A stretch of DNA of 64,000 bases from Salinarimonas sp046292825 (GCF_046292825.1 NZ_JBKBQG010000020.1:17778-81777); one strand, 5' to 3'; positions 37,761-47,487 are shown, counted from the first letter of the stretch. Notes: generated by a model not told the origin, from the letters alone. A program made the numbers and translations.

Positions 37761-39962
37761 ATGGATCTCACGAATTTCCGCTTCGAAATCGATGCCGACG
37801 GCATCGCCACCGCCACCTGGGACATGCCCGACCGCTCGATGAACGTCATCACCGTCGCGGTGATGGACGAGCTCGACGCGATCCTCCAGCGCGTCGTCTC
37901 CGACGAGGGCATCAAGGGCTGCGTGATCGCCTCCGCCAAGAACGATTTTTCGGGCGGCGCCGATCTCACGATGCTCCAGGGCCTGCGCGATCTCTTCGTG
38001 AAGCTCTCGGGAGAGCGCGGCGAGGAGGAGGCGATGCGCGTCTTCTTCGAGGAATCGCGGCGTCTCTCGCTCCTCTACCGGCGCATCGAGACGGCGGGCA
38101 AGCCCTTCGTCGCGGCGGTGCACGGAATCTGCCTCGGCGGCGCCTTCGAGCTCGCCCTCGCCTGCCATCGCCGTGTGCTCTGCGACCACGACCGCACCAA
38201 GGTGGGGCTTCCCGAGATCAAGGTCGGCCTCTTCCCCGGCGCCGGCGGCACGCAGCGCGTGGCGCGCCTGATGCAGACGGGCGACGCCCTGCAGATGCTG
38301 TTCAAGGGCCAGCAGATCAAGGGATTGATGGCCCGCAACATGGGCCTCGTCCACGAGGTCGTGCCCCACGACAAGCTCATCGAGACCGCCAAGGACTACA
38401 TCCGCCAGGGCGGCAAGGCGGTCGCGCCCTGGGACGAGAAGGGCTTCAAGCTGCCCTCCAACAAGGTCTATTCGGCCGCCGGCATGCAGATCTGGCCGGC
38501 CGCGAACGCGATCTATCGCCGCGAGACGAACGACAACTACCCCGCCGCCAAGGCCATCCTGCAATCGGTCTACGAGGGCCTGCAGCTGCCGATGGACCTC
38601 GCGCTTCGCGTCGAGTCCCGCTATTTCGCGAAGATCCTGCGCTCGCCGGAGGCGGCGGCGATGATCCGCACGCTCTTCGTCTCGATGGGCGAGCTCAACA
38701 AGGGCGCGCGCCGCCCGGCTTCCGCGCCGAAGACGAACCTCAAGAAGATCGGCGTCGTCGGCGCGGGCTTCATGGGCGCGGGCGTCGCCTACGTCTCCGC
38801 GGCGGCGGGCTTCGAGGTCGTCCTCGTCGACCGCGACATGGAGGCGGCGGAGAAGGGCAAGGCCTATTCGCAGAAGCTGATGTCCGATCAGGTGATGAAG
38901 GGCCGCGCCAAGGGCGCCGACCGCGACGCGCTCCTCGCCCTCATCACCCCGAGCGCCTCCTATGCCGATCTCTCGGGCTGCGACCTCGTGATCGAGGCCG
39001 TGTTCGAGGATCCGAAGGTCAAGGCGCAGGTCATCGCCGAGGTCGAGGCGGCCGTGGGCGAGCGCGCGATCTTCGGCTCGAACACCTCGACCCTTCCGAT
39101 CTCGGGGCTCGCCAAGGCCTCCGCCCGCCCTGAGCGCTTCATCGGCATCCATTTCTTCTCGCCGGTCGAGAAGATGATGCTCGTCGAGATCATCATGGGC
39201 GAGAAGACGGGCGAGGAGGCGCTCGCGACCGCGCTCGATTTCGTGCGGGCGATCAAGAAGACGCCGATCGTCGTCAACGACGCGCGCGGCTTCTTCGCCA
39301 ATCGCTGCGTGGGCGCCTACATCCTCGAAGGGCACAAGATGCTCACCGAGGGCGTGCCGCCCGCCATGATCGAGAACGCGGGCAAGGCGGCGGGCATGCC
39401 GGTCGGGCCGCTCTCGCTCAACGACGAGGTGGCGCTCGATCTCGCGCTCAAGATCGTCAAGGCGACGAAGGCGCAGCTCGGCGAGGGCGCGGTCGACCCG
39501 GCGCAGGAAGCGCTCCTCGTCGCCATGGTCGAGACGGAAGGCCGGCTCGGCCGCAAGAACCGCAAGGGCTTCTACGATTATCCGGAGGGCGGCAAGAAGC
39601 GGCTCTGGCCGGGGCTCTCGGACCTCGTGAAGGCGCCGCGGCTCGGCGAGACGATCGATTTCGAGGAGCTGCAGGAGCGCCTCCTGATCGCCCAGGCGCT
39701 CGAGGCGGCGCGCACGGTCGAGGAAGGGGTGATCACCGATCCGCGCGAGGCCGATGTCGGCTCGATCCTCGGCTTCGGCTTCGCGCCGTTCACGGGCGGC
39801 GCCCTCTCCTATATCGACATGATGGGGGCCAAGACCTTCGTCGAGAAGGCGGAGCGCCTCGCGGAGATCCACGGGCCCCGCTTCGCGCCCCCGCAGCTCC
39901 TGCGCGACATGGCCGCGCGGGGCGAGACCTTCTACGGACGCGCGAAGACGAAGGCGGCGTGA
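37761..39962 (+). CDS. fadB: Multifunctional 3-hydroxyacyl-CoA dehydrogenase/enoyl-CoA hydratase (FadB/FadJ-like)
   Basis: A 733-residue fusion. The N-terminal crotonase domain has both Glu residues, in LGGAFELALACH and GLPEIKVGLFPGAGGTQR. A linker leads to the NAD-binding domain (GVVGAGFMGAGVAY, from about residue 330). The dehydrogenase His is in IGIHFFSPVEKMM, and C-terminal helical domains follow. It carries out hydration and NAD-dependent oxidation in beta-oxidation. GGGAGG precedes the ATG, and fadA is immediately upstream. Confidence 0.94.
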   Translation: MDLTNFRFEIDADGIATATWDMPDRSMNVITVAVMDELDAILQRVVSDEGIKGCVIASAKNDFSGGADLTMLQGLRDLFVKLSGERGEEEAMRVFFEESRRLSLLYRRIETAGKPFVAAVHGICLGGAFELALACHRRVLCDHDRTKVGLPEIKVGLFPGAGGTQRVARLMQTGDALQMLFKGQQIKGLMARNMGLVHEVVPHDKLIETAKDYIRQGGKAVAPWDEKGFKLPSNKVYSAAGMQIWPAANAIYRRETNDNYPAAKAILQSVYEGLQLPMDLALRVESRYFAKILRSPEAAAMIRTLFVSMGELNKGARRPASAPKTNLKKIGVVGAGFMGAGVAYVSAAAGFEVVLVDRDMEAAEKGKAYSQKLMSDQVMKGRAKGADRDALLALITPSASYADLSGCDLVIEAVFEDPKVKAQVIAEVEAAVGERAIFGSNTSTLPISGLAKASARPERFIGIHFFSPVEKMMLVEIIMGEKTGEEALATALDFVRAIKKTPIVVNDARGFFANRCVGAYILEGHKMLTEGVPPAMIENAGKAAGMPVGPLSLNDEVALDLALKIVKATKAQLGEGAVDPAQEALLVAMVETEGRLGRKNRKGFYDYPEGGKKRLWPGLSDLVKAPRLGETIDFEELQERLLIAQALEAARTVEEGVITDPREADVGSILGFGFAPFTGGALSYIDMMGAKTFVEKAERLAEIHGPRFAPPQLLRDMAARGETFYGRAKTKAA

Positions 39963-40052
39963 TCGTCGCCAACGGGGAGGGGGAGCCCCCTCCCCTGCTC
40001 GGCCCGAATGTCGTTATCAAGTCAGTCGCGCCGACAGGGTGAGTGCTCCACC

Positions 40053-40248
40053 GGTGTCATCCCCGGCCGGAGGTCGCTTGCGACCGGAGGGGAAGGGGAC
40101 CCAGCACGAGAATTGCTTGCGGAGCAAGCACTTGTGGCGGCGACGAGCCGCCTGGTCGGCGGCGCGAGCGCTTGCTCCGCAAGCGTCTTCCTGCGCTGGG
40201 TCCCCTTCCCCTGCGCACGCTACGCGTGCTCCGGCCGGGGATGACACG
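40053..40248. repeat. Palindromic repeat family C, copy C2
   Basis: The same half-unit as in C1 occurs twice, but tail to tail: TGTCATCCCCGGCCGGAG lies at the outer edges (about 40055 and 40245) and GGACCCAGC faces the centre. Small hairpins (GCTTGCGGAGCAAGC, GCTTGCTCCGCAAGC) lie between. It occupies the fadB-lpxB gap. Confidence 0.8.
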
Positions 40249-40271
40249 GGGGAGCAGCCCCGACGTTGTAA

Positions 40272-40420
40272 TCCCAAACGCTAGAGGGCAATCCGGAACC
40301 CATACGCACGACGTCGCAGTCGCAGCCTGTAGGCTGCGTTTCTTCATCATGCGCGAGGGTGAGGTGGTGGAGCAAGCACGGCATGCGCGCTCGGACGGTC
40401 GTCGCGTGTAGGGGTCCCGC
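40272..40420. repeat. Palindromic repeat family D, copy D3 (degenerate)
   Basis: The core CGCAGCCTGTAGGCTGCG at about 40323-40340 and parts of the arms (CCGGAACCCATACG, GTAGGGGTCCCGC) match D1, but the outer arms are incomplete. With C2 it accounts for most of the 568-bp fadB-lpxB gap. Confidence 0.6.
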
Positions 40421-40530
40421 TCCAGCCGCACCAGGCGGTGCGTCATGCCCCCCGACGAGACCATCAGCGTCGAATGGAGCTGCGTCGGCACCCGACCGAA
40501 ACCGGACCCGAGCCGCGCGGACGCGCGCCC

Positions 40531-41691
40531 TCACCCCCGCGCGGTCATCGTCTCGATCACCACCCGCGCCGCGGCGGCGCTCGGGGTCTCGCCGCCGAGA
40601 TCCATGGCGGCGTCGATGCGCGCGAAGGCCGCCTCCTGGGCGCGCCGCGCGGGCGTGTCGTCGCACAAGGGCGCGAGCGCGTCGGCGAGGCGCTCGGCGG
40701 TCACCTGATCCTGCACGAATTCCGGGATCGCCTTCTCCCCGAGAACGAGGTTCGCGAGCACGATCGTGTCGACGGTCAGCAGGAAGCGCAGGCTCTCCTC
40801 GAGCTTCGACACCTTGTAGGCGACGATCATCGGCACGCCCGAGAGCGCGAGCTCGAGCGTGACGGTGCCGGAGGCCGCGAGCGCGACCTGCGCGCGGCGG
40901 AAGGCCTCGAATTTGGCCGCCTCACCGCGCACGATACGCGGCTTCTGCGCCCAGCCCGCCACCCCCTCCTCGACGAGGGGCAGGACGTGGTCGACGGCCG
41001 GCAGGGTCACCGACACGGGGCGGCCGAGGCTCTCGGCGAGCCGGGCGATCGCCCCGCCGAAGGGCGCCATCAGCCGGGAGACCTCCGAGCGGCGCGAGCC
41101 CGGCAGGACGAGGAGCTCGAGCGGCCCCTCCCCGATCGCCGCCCGCTCGCCGGGCGCGGGGCGCAGGTCTCGGGTGCGCTCGATCAGCGGATGGCCGACA
41201 TAGGTGCAAGGCGGACCGCCCAAGCGCCGATGCGCCGCCGGCTCGAACGGCTTGAGCGCCATGACATGATCGACATAGGCGCGCATCGACCGCGCGCGCC
41301 AGGGCCGCCAGGCCCAGACGGTCGGCGAGACGTAGTTCACGATCGGCAGACCGGGCAGCCGGCGCCGCACGCGGCGCGCCACCCGGTGGGTGAAATCCGG
41401 GCTGTCGATCACGACGAGCATGTCGGGCGCCGCCGCGACGACGGCGTCCGCCGCCTGCCGGATGCGCGCGAGCAGGCTCGGCAGGCGCGCGATCACCGGC
41501 AGGATGCCCATCACCGAGATGTCGGCCATGGGAAACAGGCTCGTCACCCCCGCCCGCGCCATGCGCTCCCCGCCGATGCCGGAGAACCGCGCCTGCGGCA
41601 GGCGCTCGCGCAGCGCCTCGATCAGGCGGGCGCCGAGCTGATCGCCCGATTCCTCGCCCGCGATGAGATAGATATGCGGATCGGGCTTCAT
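40531..41691 (-). CDS. lpxB: Lipid-A-disaccharide synthase LpxB
   Basis: A 386-residue peripheral-membrane GT-B glycosyltransferase that joins UDP-diacylglucosamine and lipid X into the lipid A disaccharide. Motifs are IYLIAGEESGDQLGA at the N-terminus, SPTVWAWRPWRARSM, LLVLPGSRRSEV and SGTVTLELALSGVPMIVAYK. Its ATG overlaps the lpxI stop by four bases. It is the last gene of the envelope run. Confidence 0.95.
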   Translation of the reverse strand: MKPDPHIYLIAGEESGDQLGARLIEALRERLPQARFSGIGGERMARAGVTSLFPMADISVMGILPVIARLPSLLARIRQAADAVVAAAPDMLVVIDSPDFTHRVARRVRRRLPGLPIVNYVSPTVWAWRPWRARSMRAYVDHVMALKPFEPAAHRRLGGPPCTYVGHPLIERTRDLRPAPGERAAIGEGPLELLVLPGSRRSEVSRLMAPFGGAIARLAESLGRPVSVTLPAVDHVLPLVEEGVAGWAQKPRIVRGEAAKFEAFRRAQVALAASGTVTLELALSGVPMIVAYKVSKLEESLRFLLTVDTIVLANLVLGEKAIPEFVQDQVTAERLADALAPLCDDTPARRAQEAAFARIDAAMDLGGETPSAAAARVVIETMTARG

Positions 41692-42581
41692 GCGCGCGGG
41701 TCCTCTCGCGGCGGATCGCAGGCGACGACGAAGATCCCGAGCCGATCGGCCTCGGCCGCCATGCTGGGCCGGTCCACCACGAGCGTCGCGCCGGCCGCGA
41801 TCGCGATCCCGCGACAGCCGGCCTCGGCCGCGCGGGCGACCGTGCGCGGGCCCACGGTCGCGAGATCGACGCGCGGATCCTGTCCCGCCTTCGCGCCCTT
41901 GACGAGGACGCGCACGCCCTCCGCCTTCGTCTGCGCTCCGCCGAGAAGGCGCATGAAGCCGCGCCCGCGGTCGAGATCGGCGACGCGGGCGAGCATGCGA
42001 TCGGTCCCCTCCGGGCCCTCCACCGCGAGGATGCGCGCGTTCTCGACGACGAGCGCCTGGCCGATGTCGAAGGGCGAGAGCGCCGCGAGGCAGGCGAAGC
42101 CGACCGCCATCGTCGCGCGCGCCTCCGGCGGCACGCTCGGCCCGCCGATCGGCCCGGCCGCCGGCAGGAGAGCGGGCGCGACCTCGTGGGCGCCCAGCAC
42201 GCGATGGCCCTCGTCCTCCAGGAGGCGGATCACGGCGCGCAGGAGATGATCGTCGCCGCGGCCGAAGATCTCGGCGAGCTCGCGGCGGTTGCGCCAGGCC
42301 GCGACGCCGGAGGCGAGCGCCGCCGGCGAGGGTCGGCTGACGCCGCCCGCGAGCACGATCTCGCAGGCGCCCCAGGCGCGCAGCTGGTCGAGGATCGTCG
42401 CGACGTCGAGGACGTCGACGACGCGCTCCGCCCGCGCCCGAAGATCGGCCTCGGCGAAGCCGCGCAGAGCGAGGATGCGGGTCGGGCGCCCCGCGGCGAG
42501 GGCCGCCTCGGCGACGATGCGCGGCAGCGCCCCCGCGCCGGCGACGAGCACGAGCGGGCGCGCCTCGCCCTCCCCGCTCAT
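41688..42581 (-). CDS. lpxI: UDP-2,3-diacylglucosamine pyrophosphatase LpxI
   Basis: A 297-residue protein of the LpxI (DUF1009) type that replaces LpxH in alphaproteobacteria and makes lipid X for LpxB. Family features are LVLVAGAGALPRIVAEAA at the N-terminus, FGRGDDHLLRAV, and TVARAAEAGCRGIAI toward the C-terminus. The start at 42581 shares one base with the lpxA stop (TGATG). Its position between lpxA and lpxB confirms the assignment. Confidence 0.93.
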   Translation of the reverse strand: MSGEGEARPLVLVAGAGALPRIVAEAALAAGRPTRILALRGFAEADLRARAERVVDVLDVATILDQLRAWGACEIVLAGGVSRPSPAALASGVAAWRNRRELAEIFGRGDDHLLRAVIRLLEDEGHRVLGAHEVAPALLPAAGPIGGPSVPPEARATMAVGFACLAALSPFDIGQALVVENARILAVEGPEGTDRMLARVADLDRGRGFMRLLGGAQTKAEGVRVLVKGAKAGQDPRVDLATVGPRTVARAAEAGCRGIAIAAGATLVVDRPSMAAEADRLGIFVVACDPPREDPRA

Positions 42582-43381
42582 CAGTCGGCGCCGTCCTTGG
42601 GCGTCAGCACCGAGCGGTCGCCGCGCGCCCGGATGAAGGCGAGGATCTCGGCGACCTGCGCATGCCCGCCATAGGCCTGCTCGACGTCCTCCAGCCGCTC
42701 CTCGAGCGTCCCCTCCGGCGCGAACAGGAGCCGGTAGGCGCGGCGCAGGTCGTGGATGCTCTCGCGCGAGAAGCCGCGGCGGCGCAGGCCGATGATGTTG
42801 AGGCCGGCGAGCCGGGCGCGGTTGCCGAGCGCCATGCCGTAGGGGATCACGTCCTGCTCGATCGCCGACATGCCGCCCACGAAGGCGTAGGCGCCGATGC
42901 GCACCCGCTGGTGGAGCCCCGCGCCGCCCCCGATGATGGCGTGGTCCCCGATCTCGGTATGGCCGCCGAGCATGACGTTGTTCGTCAGCACGACGCCGTC
43001 GCCAAGCCTGCAATCGTGCGCGACATGGCTGTAGGCGAGGAGGAAGCAGCGATCGCCGACGCGCGTCTCGAGCCCCCCGTGCGGCGTGCCGGGGTTCATC
43101 GTCACCGATTCGCGGATGATGCAATCGGCCCCCACGATCAGCCGGTTCGGCTCGCCCTTGTATTTGAAGTCCTGCGGCGGATGGCCGAGCGCCGCGAAGG
43201 AGAAGATCTTCGTGCGCGCGCCGATCGTCGTGTGCCCGGCGATCACCACGTGGCTCACGAGCTCGCAACCGTCGCCGAGCTCGACCTGCGGCCCGACATG
43301 GCAGAACGGTCCGACGACGACGTCGGCGCCGAGGCGGGCGCCGTCCTCGACGATCGCGCTCGGATGGATGCGCGCGCTCAC
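42581..43381 (-). CDS. lpxA: UDP-N-acetylglucosamine acyltransferase LpxA
   Basis: A 266-residue left-handed beta-helix trimer that adds the first 3-hydroxyacyl chain to UDP-GlcNAc. Hexapeptide repeats run through the first 190 residues. The probable catalytic His122 is in YSHVAHDC; LGHPPQDFKYKGE is a family signature. GTG at 43381 overlaps the fabZ stop (GTGA) and gives the normal N-terminus; the frame upstream is Arg-rich shadow. Confidence 0.95.
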   Translation of the reverse strand: MSARIHPSAIVEDGARLGADVVVGPFCHVGPQVELGDGCELVSHVVIAGHTTIGARTKIFSFAALGHPPQDFKYKGEPNRLIVGADCIIRESVTMNPGTPHGGLETRVGDRCFLLAYSHVAHDCRLGDGVVLTNNVMLGGHTEIGDHAIIGGGAGLHQRVRIGAYAFVGGMSAIEQDVIPYGMALGNRARLAGLNIIGLRRRGFSRESIHDLRRAYRLLFAPEGTLEERLEDVEQAYGGHAQVAEILAFIRARGDRSVLTPKDGAD

Positions 43382-43845
43382 TCGAGCACCAGCATGGCGG
43401 CGAGCTCCGCCTCGGCCACGACGGCGCCGTCGACCTTCGCCTCGCCGCGGTACCACCACATGTTCCGCCGCTGGTTGAGCTTCGTCATGTGGAACTCGAC
43501 CGTGTCGCCGGGGATGACGGGCTTGCGGAACTTCGCCTTGTCGATCGTCATGAAATAGACCTGCTCGGGCTTCTTCGACTTGGCGAGGGACGCCAGCACG
43601 CAGATCGCGCCCGCCGTCTGCGCCATTCCCTCCAGGAGGAGCACGCCCGGGAAGATCGGCCGCGTCGGGAAATGACCGGTGAATTGCGGCTCGTTGAAGG
43701 TGACGTTCTTGATGCCGATGCAGGAGCGATCGGAATCGATGTCGCGGATGCGGTCGACGAGCAGGAAGGGGTAGCGGTGGGGCAGGAGCTCCAGGATGCG
43801 GACGATGTCGACGGCTTCGAGGCTCGTGGTCTCACTCTCGCTCAT
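43378..43845 (-). CDS. fabZ: 3-hydroxyacyl-ACP dehydratase FabZ
   Basis: A 155-residue hot-dog-fold dehydratase of fatty-acid elongation. Catalytic His58 is in FTGHFPTRPIFPG and Glu72 in LLLEGMAQ. It sits between lpxD and lpxA, where it competes for the same 3-hydroxyacyl-ACP pool. The ATG at 43845 follows GGGAG; the long open frame beyond is shadow. Confidence 0.95.
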   Translation of the reverse strand: MSESETTSLEAVDIVRILELLPHRYPFLLVDRIRDIDSDRSCIGIKNVTFNEPQFTGHFPTRPIFPGVLLLEGMAQTAGAICVLASLAKSKKPEQVYFMTIDKAKFRKPVIPGDTVEFHMTKLNQRRNMWWYRGEAKVDGAVVAEAELAAMLVLE

Positions 43846-43886
43846 CGCGCTCCCTCTCTCGTCTTCTCCGGCGCCGGGCCGCGGCG

Positions 43887-44957
43887 TCAGCTCTCGCTCG
43901 CCTCGCCGTCGTCTTTGGCGGAAACGCGCCGGGATGCAAGCGTTTTGACGGCCGTGATCTCGCGGAACCAGTCCCGCACGGGCTTGGCCGGCGTGCCGCC
44001 CCAGCGCGCGCCCGGCGGCACGTCGCCATTGACGTTGGAGGAGCCCGCGATCTGCGCGCCCGCGCCGATCCGCACGTGACCGACGATTCCGACCTGACCG
44101 CCGAGCACGACGAAATCCTCGAGCGTCGCCGAGCCCGAGATGCCGACCTGGGCGACGATCACGCAATGGCGGCCGATGACGACGTTGTGGGCGATCTGGA
44201 CGAGGTTGTCGATCTTGGTCCCCTCCCCGATCACGGTGTCGCGCGAGGAGCCGCGGTCGATCGTCGTGTTGGCGCCGATCTCGACGTCGTCCTGGATGAC
44301 GACGCGGCCGACCTGGGGGACCTTGGCGTGGCCGCGCCCGCCCATGGCGAAGCCGAAGCCGTCCTGCCCGATCCGCACCCCCGCATGGACGATGACGCGG
44401 TTGCCGACGAGCGCATGGGACAAAGTCGCGCCGGGCCCGATCGAACAATCGCGGCCGATGCGGCATTGCGGGCCGACGACGGCATTGGCGCAGACGATGC
44501 TGCCGGCGCCGATCTCCGCATGCGGGCCGACGACGGCACCGGGATCGATCGTCGCGCCGTGCTCGATACGCGCGGTCGGGTGGACGATGGCGCCGGGGGA
44601 GACGCCCTGCGCGGAGAAACTCGATTGCGGCCGCGTCGCCTCGGGGAAGAGCCGGGCGAGCACGGCCGCGAAGACCCGGTAGGGATCGCCGACGACGAGC
44701 TCGATCGTGCCGGAGGGCGCCTTGCCGGCGAAGCGGCGGGACAGGAGCACGAGCCCCGCCTGCGTCGCGGCGAGGGACGGCGCGTAGCGCGGATTGTCCA
44801 TGTAGGCGATTGCCGACGGCGCTGCGTGATCGAGCGCAGCCGCCCCCGTGAAGGCGCGTTCCGGGTCGGCACCCTCGGGAACGGCGATGCCGGCGAGTTC
44901 GGCGACCTCGCGAAGCGAGATCGCACCCGCGGCCGGAAAGAAGACGGGCTCCGCCAT
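43887..44957 (-). CDS. lpxD: UDP-3-O-acylglucosamine N-acyltransferase LpxD
   Basis: A 356-residue acyltransferase that adds the second acyl chain in lipid A synthesis. An N-terminal uridine-binding domain (about 1-105) precedes the hexapeptide-repeat beta-helix (about 110-310) and a C-terminal helix. The catalytic His is in the VQIAHNVVIGRH segment. It follows bamA by 65 bp. Confidence 0.95.
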   Translation of the reverse strand: MAEPVFFPAAGAISLREVAELAGIAVPEGADPERAFTGAAALDHAAPSAIAYMDNPRYAPSLAATQAGLVLLSRRFAGKAPSGTIELVVGDPYRVFAAVLARLFPEATRPQSSFSAQGVSPGAIVHPTARIEHGATIDPGAVVGPHAEIGAGSIVCANAVVGPQCRIGRDCSIGPGATLSHALVGNRVIVHAGVRIGQDGFGFAMGGRGHAKVPQVGRVVIQDDVEIGANTTIDRGSSRDTVIGEGTKIDNLVQIAHNVVIGRHCVIVAQVGISGSATLEDFVVLGGQVGIVGHVRIGAGAQIAGSSNVNGDVPPGARWGGTPAKPVRDWFREITAVKTLASRRVSAKDDGEASES

Positions 44958-45022
44958 AGGCTCCCTCGCGCCTGTCGTCGGAGCGCGGCGGGAGGGCCGC
45001 GCTCCGCAAGCAACGATGCGCG

Positions 45023-47317
45023 TCAGAAGCTCGTTCCGCCGGAGAAGCGGAAGGCCTGCGTCCGGTCCCCCGCGCCCTTCGAGAGGGCCCAGGCATAGTC
45101 GAAGCGGATCGGGCCGAGCGGCGAGGCCCAGAGCAGGCTCGCGCCGACCGAGGAGCGGATCGACCGATCGTCGCGGACGTTGATCGCCGTTCCCTGGATC
45201 ACGCGGCTGCCGTCGTAGCCGAACAGCGTGCCCGCGTCGGCGAAGACCGCGCCCCGGAGCCCGAGATCTCGCGGCAGGAGCGCGATCGGGAACTGGACCT
45301 CGATCGAGCCGCCGAAATAGGTCGTCCCGCCGAGCGCGTTGCCGCGCGGATCGGTGACCGCGAGATCGCGCGGGCCCATCGACTCGAAGCCGCGCACCAG
45401 GGAATGGCCGAGCTGGAAGTGGTCGAGGATGCGCAGCCGGTCGCGGCCGAAGGCCGCCACGTGGCCGCCCTGGACGCGGGCGATGCCGACCACGTCGTCG
45501 AACAGCTCGTGATAATAGCGCGCATCGGCAGTGACGCGGAAATAGCGCGAGTCGCCGCCCAGACCCGCCACGTCCGGACGCACCTCGGCGAAGAGGCCCG
45601 ACCGCGGATCGCGCGCGTTGTCGAGCGAATTGTAGGTGAAGGTGAGGCCCACGAGCGAGGTGATCGTCCGCCCCTCCGCCTCGCGCAAGGCGAGCGAGGA
45701 TTGCGGGCGGAAGCGCGCCGGGATGGTCAGCTTCTGCTCGAACAGCGAGTAGCGGGTGCCGATGGAGAACTCCTCGGTGATCGGCACCGTGAAGCGGACC
45801 GTGCCGCCCGTCGTCCGCGTCTCGTAGAACGCCGTCCGCGAGGCGTCGCTGAAGGTCGAGAACAGGTCGAAGCCCGCAGCCACCCGATAGCCGAGGAAGT
45901 ACGGCTCGGTGAACGAGAAGTCGATGCCCTGCGAGCGCTCGCCCCAGGAGCCCGCGATCCGCACGAATTGGCCGCGACCGAGGAAGTTCGATTCGGTCAG
46001 CGAGATCTCGCCGATGAACCCGTCGGCCGACGAATAGCCGCCGGCGATCGCGAAGGAGCCCGTCGGACGGTCCTCCACGTCGATGTTCACGATCAGGCGG
46101 TCGGGCGCGAGGCTCGGCTCGGTCGAGATCCGAACGCGCTCGAAGAAGCCCAGATTGTTGAGCCGCCGCTCGGCGCGGTCCAGCAGGACCTTGTTGTAGG
46201 GGTCGCCTTCGCCGAGATCGAGCTCGCGACGGATGACGTAGTCGCGCGTGCGCGTGTTGCCGCGGATATTGATCCGGTCGATGAAGACGCGCGGGCCTTC
46301 CTCGACGATATAGGCGATGTTGACGACGCCCGCGGTGCGGTCGCGCTCGCCCGTCGGGCGCACCTGCGCGAACGGGAAGCCGCGGCGGGCGACCTCGGTC
46401 GTCAGCTCGGTGAGGCTGCGCTCGACCTCGGTCGCGTCGTAGATGCGGCCGGTGCGGGTGAGGACGCGACGGTCGAGATCGGCGGTCGCGACGCCCGGGA
46501 TCCGCGAATCGACGCTCACCGACCCGACGCGGTACTGCATGCCCTCGTCCACCGCGATGGTGATGAGGAAGCCCTGCTGCGCCTCGCTGAACTCGACATT
46601 CGTGCCGACGATCTGGAAATCGGCATAGCCGTTGCGCAGGTAGAAGCGGCGGATGAGCTCGAGATCGGCGGCGAGGCGGTCCGGATCGTAGACGTCGGTC
46701 GTCTTGAGGAACGAGAGGATGCCCTGCTCGGTCGTGGTCATCACGTCGCGCAGGCGCCGATCCGAAAAGGCCTGATTGCCTTCGAAGGAGATCGAGCGCA
46801 CGCCGGTCTTGACGCCCTCGTCGATCGTGAAGACGACGTCCACGCGACCGCCGGGAACGTCCACGATGCGGTGGGAGACGCGCGCCAGCGCGCGGCCGGT
46901 GCGGCGGTAGATCTCCTCGATCCGCGCGACGTCGGCCGCGATCGTCGCCGGGTTATAGGGCTGGAGCGCCCGCGTCTGCAGCTCGGGCCGCAGCGTGTCG
47001 CCCTGGATGCGGCGATTGCCCTCGAAGGCGACGCGGTTGACGACCGTGTTCTCCGCGACCGTCACGATCGTCTGCCCGCCGCTCCGGCTGACGCTGACAT
47101 TCGTGAAGAAGCCCGTCGCGACCAGGTTGCGCCTGGCTTCCTCGGGGCTCACCCCGACGACGTAGGCCCGGATCGTCGCATCGTCGATGCGCTCGTTGCC
47201 TCGCACCACGACCTGCTGCGCGAAGGCCTCGCCGACGGAGAGCACCGCGAAGGCGGCGGCCATGGCGACGGACATACGCTTCGTCGCCGTGATCCGGCGA
47301 TGCTTCTTCACAGACAT
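45023..47317 (-). CDS. bamA: Outer membrane protein assembly factor BamA
   Basis: A 764-residue outer-membrane protein with a signal peptide (cleavage near residue 33, AFA-QQ), a series of POTRA domains to about residue 420 and a 16-strand C-terminal barrel. The barrel has the VRGF-type loop (HSLVRGFESMGPRD) and ends in Phe (FRFSGGTSF), as expected for the beta-signal. It folds and inserts outer-membrane proteins. ATG at 47317 is chosen over GTG at 47347 because it gives a compact signal peptide. Confidence 0.95.
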   Translation of the reverse strand: MSVKKHRRITATKRMSVAMAAAFAVLSVGEAFAQQVVVRGNERIDDATIRAYVVGVSPEEARRNLVATGFFTNVSVSRSGGQTIVTVAENTVVNRVAFEGNRRIQGDTLRPELQTRALQPYNPATIAADVARIEEIYRRTGRALARVSHRIVDVPGGRVDVVFTIDEGVKTGVRSISFEGNQAFSDRRLRDVMTTTEQGILSFLKTTDVYDPDRLAADLELIRRFYLRNGYADFQIVGTNVEFSEAQQGFLITIAVDEGMQYRVGSVSVDSRIPGVATADLDRRVLTRTGRIYDATEVERSLTELTTEVARRGFPFAQVRPTGERDRTAGVVNIAYIVEEGPRVFIDRINIRGNTRTRDYVIRRELDLGEGDPYNKVLLDRAERRLNNLGFFERVRISTEPSLAPDRLIVNIDVEDRPTGSFAIAGGYSSADGFIGEISLTESNFLGRGQFVRIAGSWGERSQGIDFSFTEPYFLGYRVAAGFDLFSTFSDASRTAFYETRTTGGTVRFTVPITEEFSIGTRYSLFEQKLTIPARFRPQSSLALREAEGRTITSLVGLTFTYNSLDNARDPRSGLFAEVRPDVAGLGGDSRYFRVTADARYYHELFDDVVGIARVQGGHVAAFGRDRLRILDHFQLGHSLVRGFESMGPRDLAVTDPRGNALGGTTYFGGSIEVQFPIALLPRDLGLRGAVFADAGTLFGYDGSRVIQGTAINVRDDRSIRSSVGASLLWASPLGPIRFDYAWALSKGAGDRTQAFRFSGGTSF

Positions 47318-47423
47318 TGATCGGCCCGTCTCGTTCTTGGTTTCCACGGGTTACCGTGCGCGTGCCGACGGGCGCTTTCACACCCCCCGACCGTTCTGGT
47401 CCAGTCTCGCTTCTAACCAAGTC

Positions 47424-47444
47424 TGGCGGTTCTGCAAACCGCCA
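47424..47444 (-). other. Hairpin in the rseP-bamA gap
   Basis: TGGCGGTT-CTGCA-AACCGCCA is a perfect 8-bp inverted repeat with a five-base loop. No U run follows on either strand. It could be an mRNA processing signal or an operator for bamA expression. Confidence 0.35.
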
Positions 47445-47487
47445 CGTCCACACCCGAGACGGATTTTGCCGGGGCGTGGCCTTCGTG

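Noticed and set aside
36030..40280. Short open frames inside family C repeats that encode peptides such as PAGDDTGG
   Set aside because: They lie wholly in palindromic repeat DNA, occur in several frames and lack ribosome-binding sites; likely annotation artefacts.
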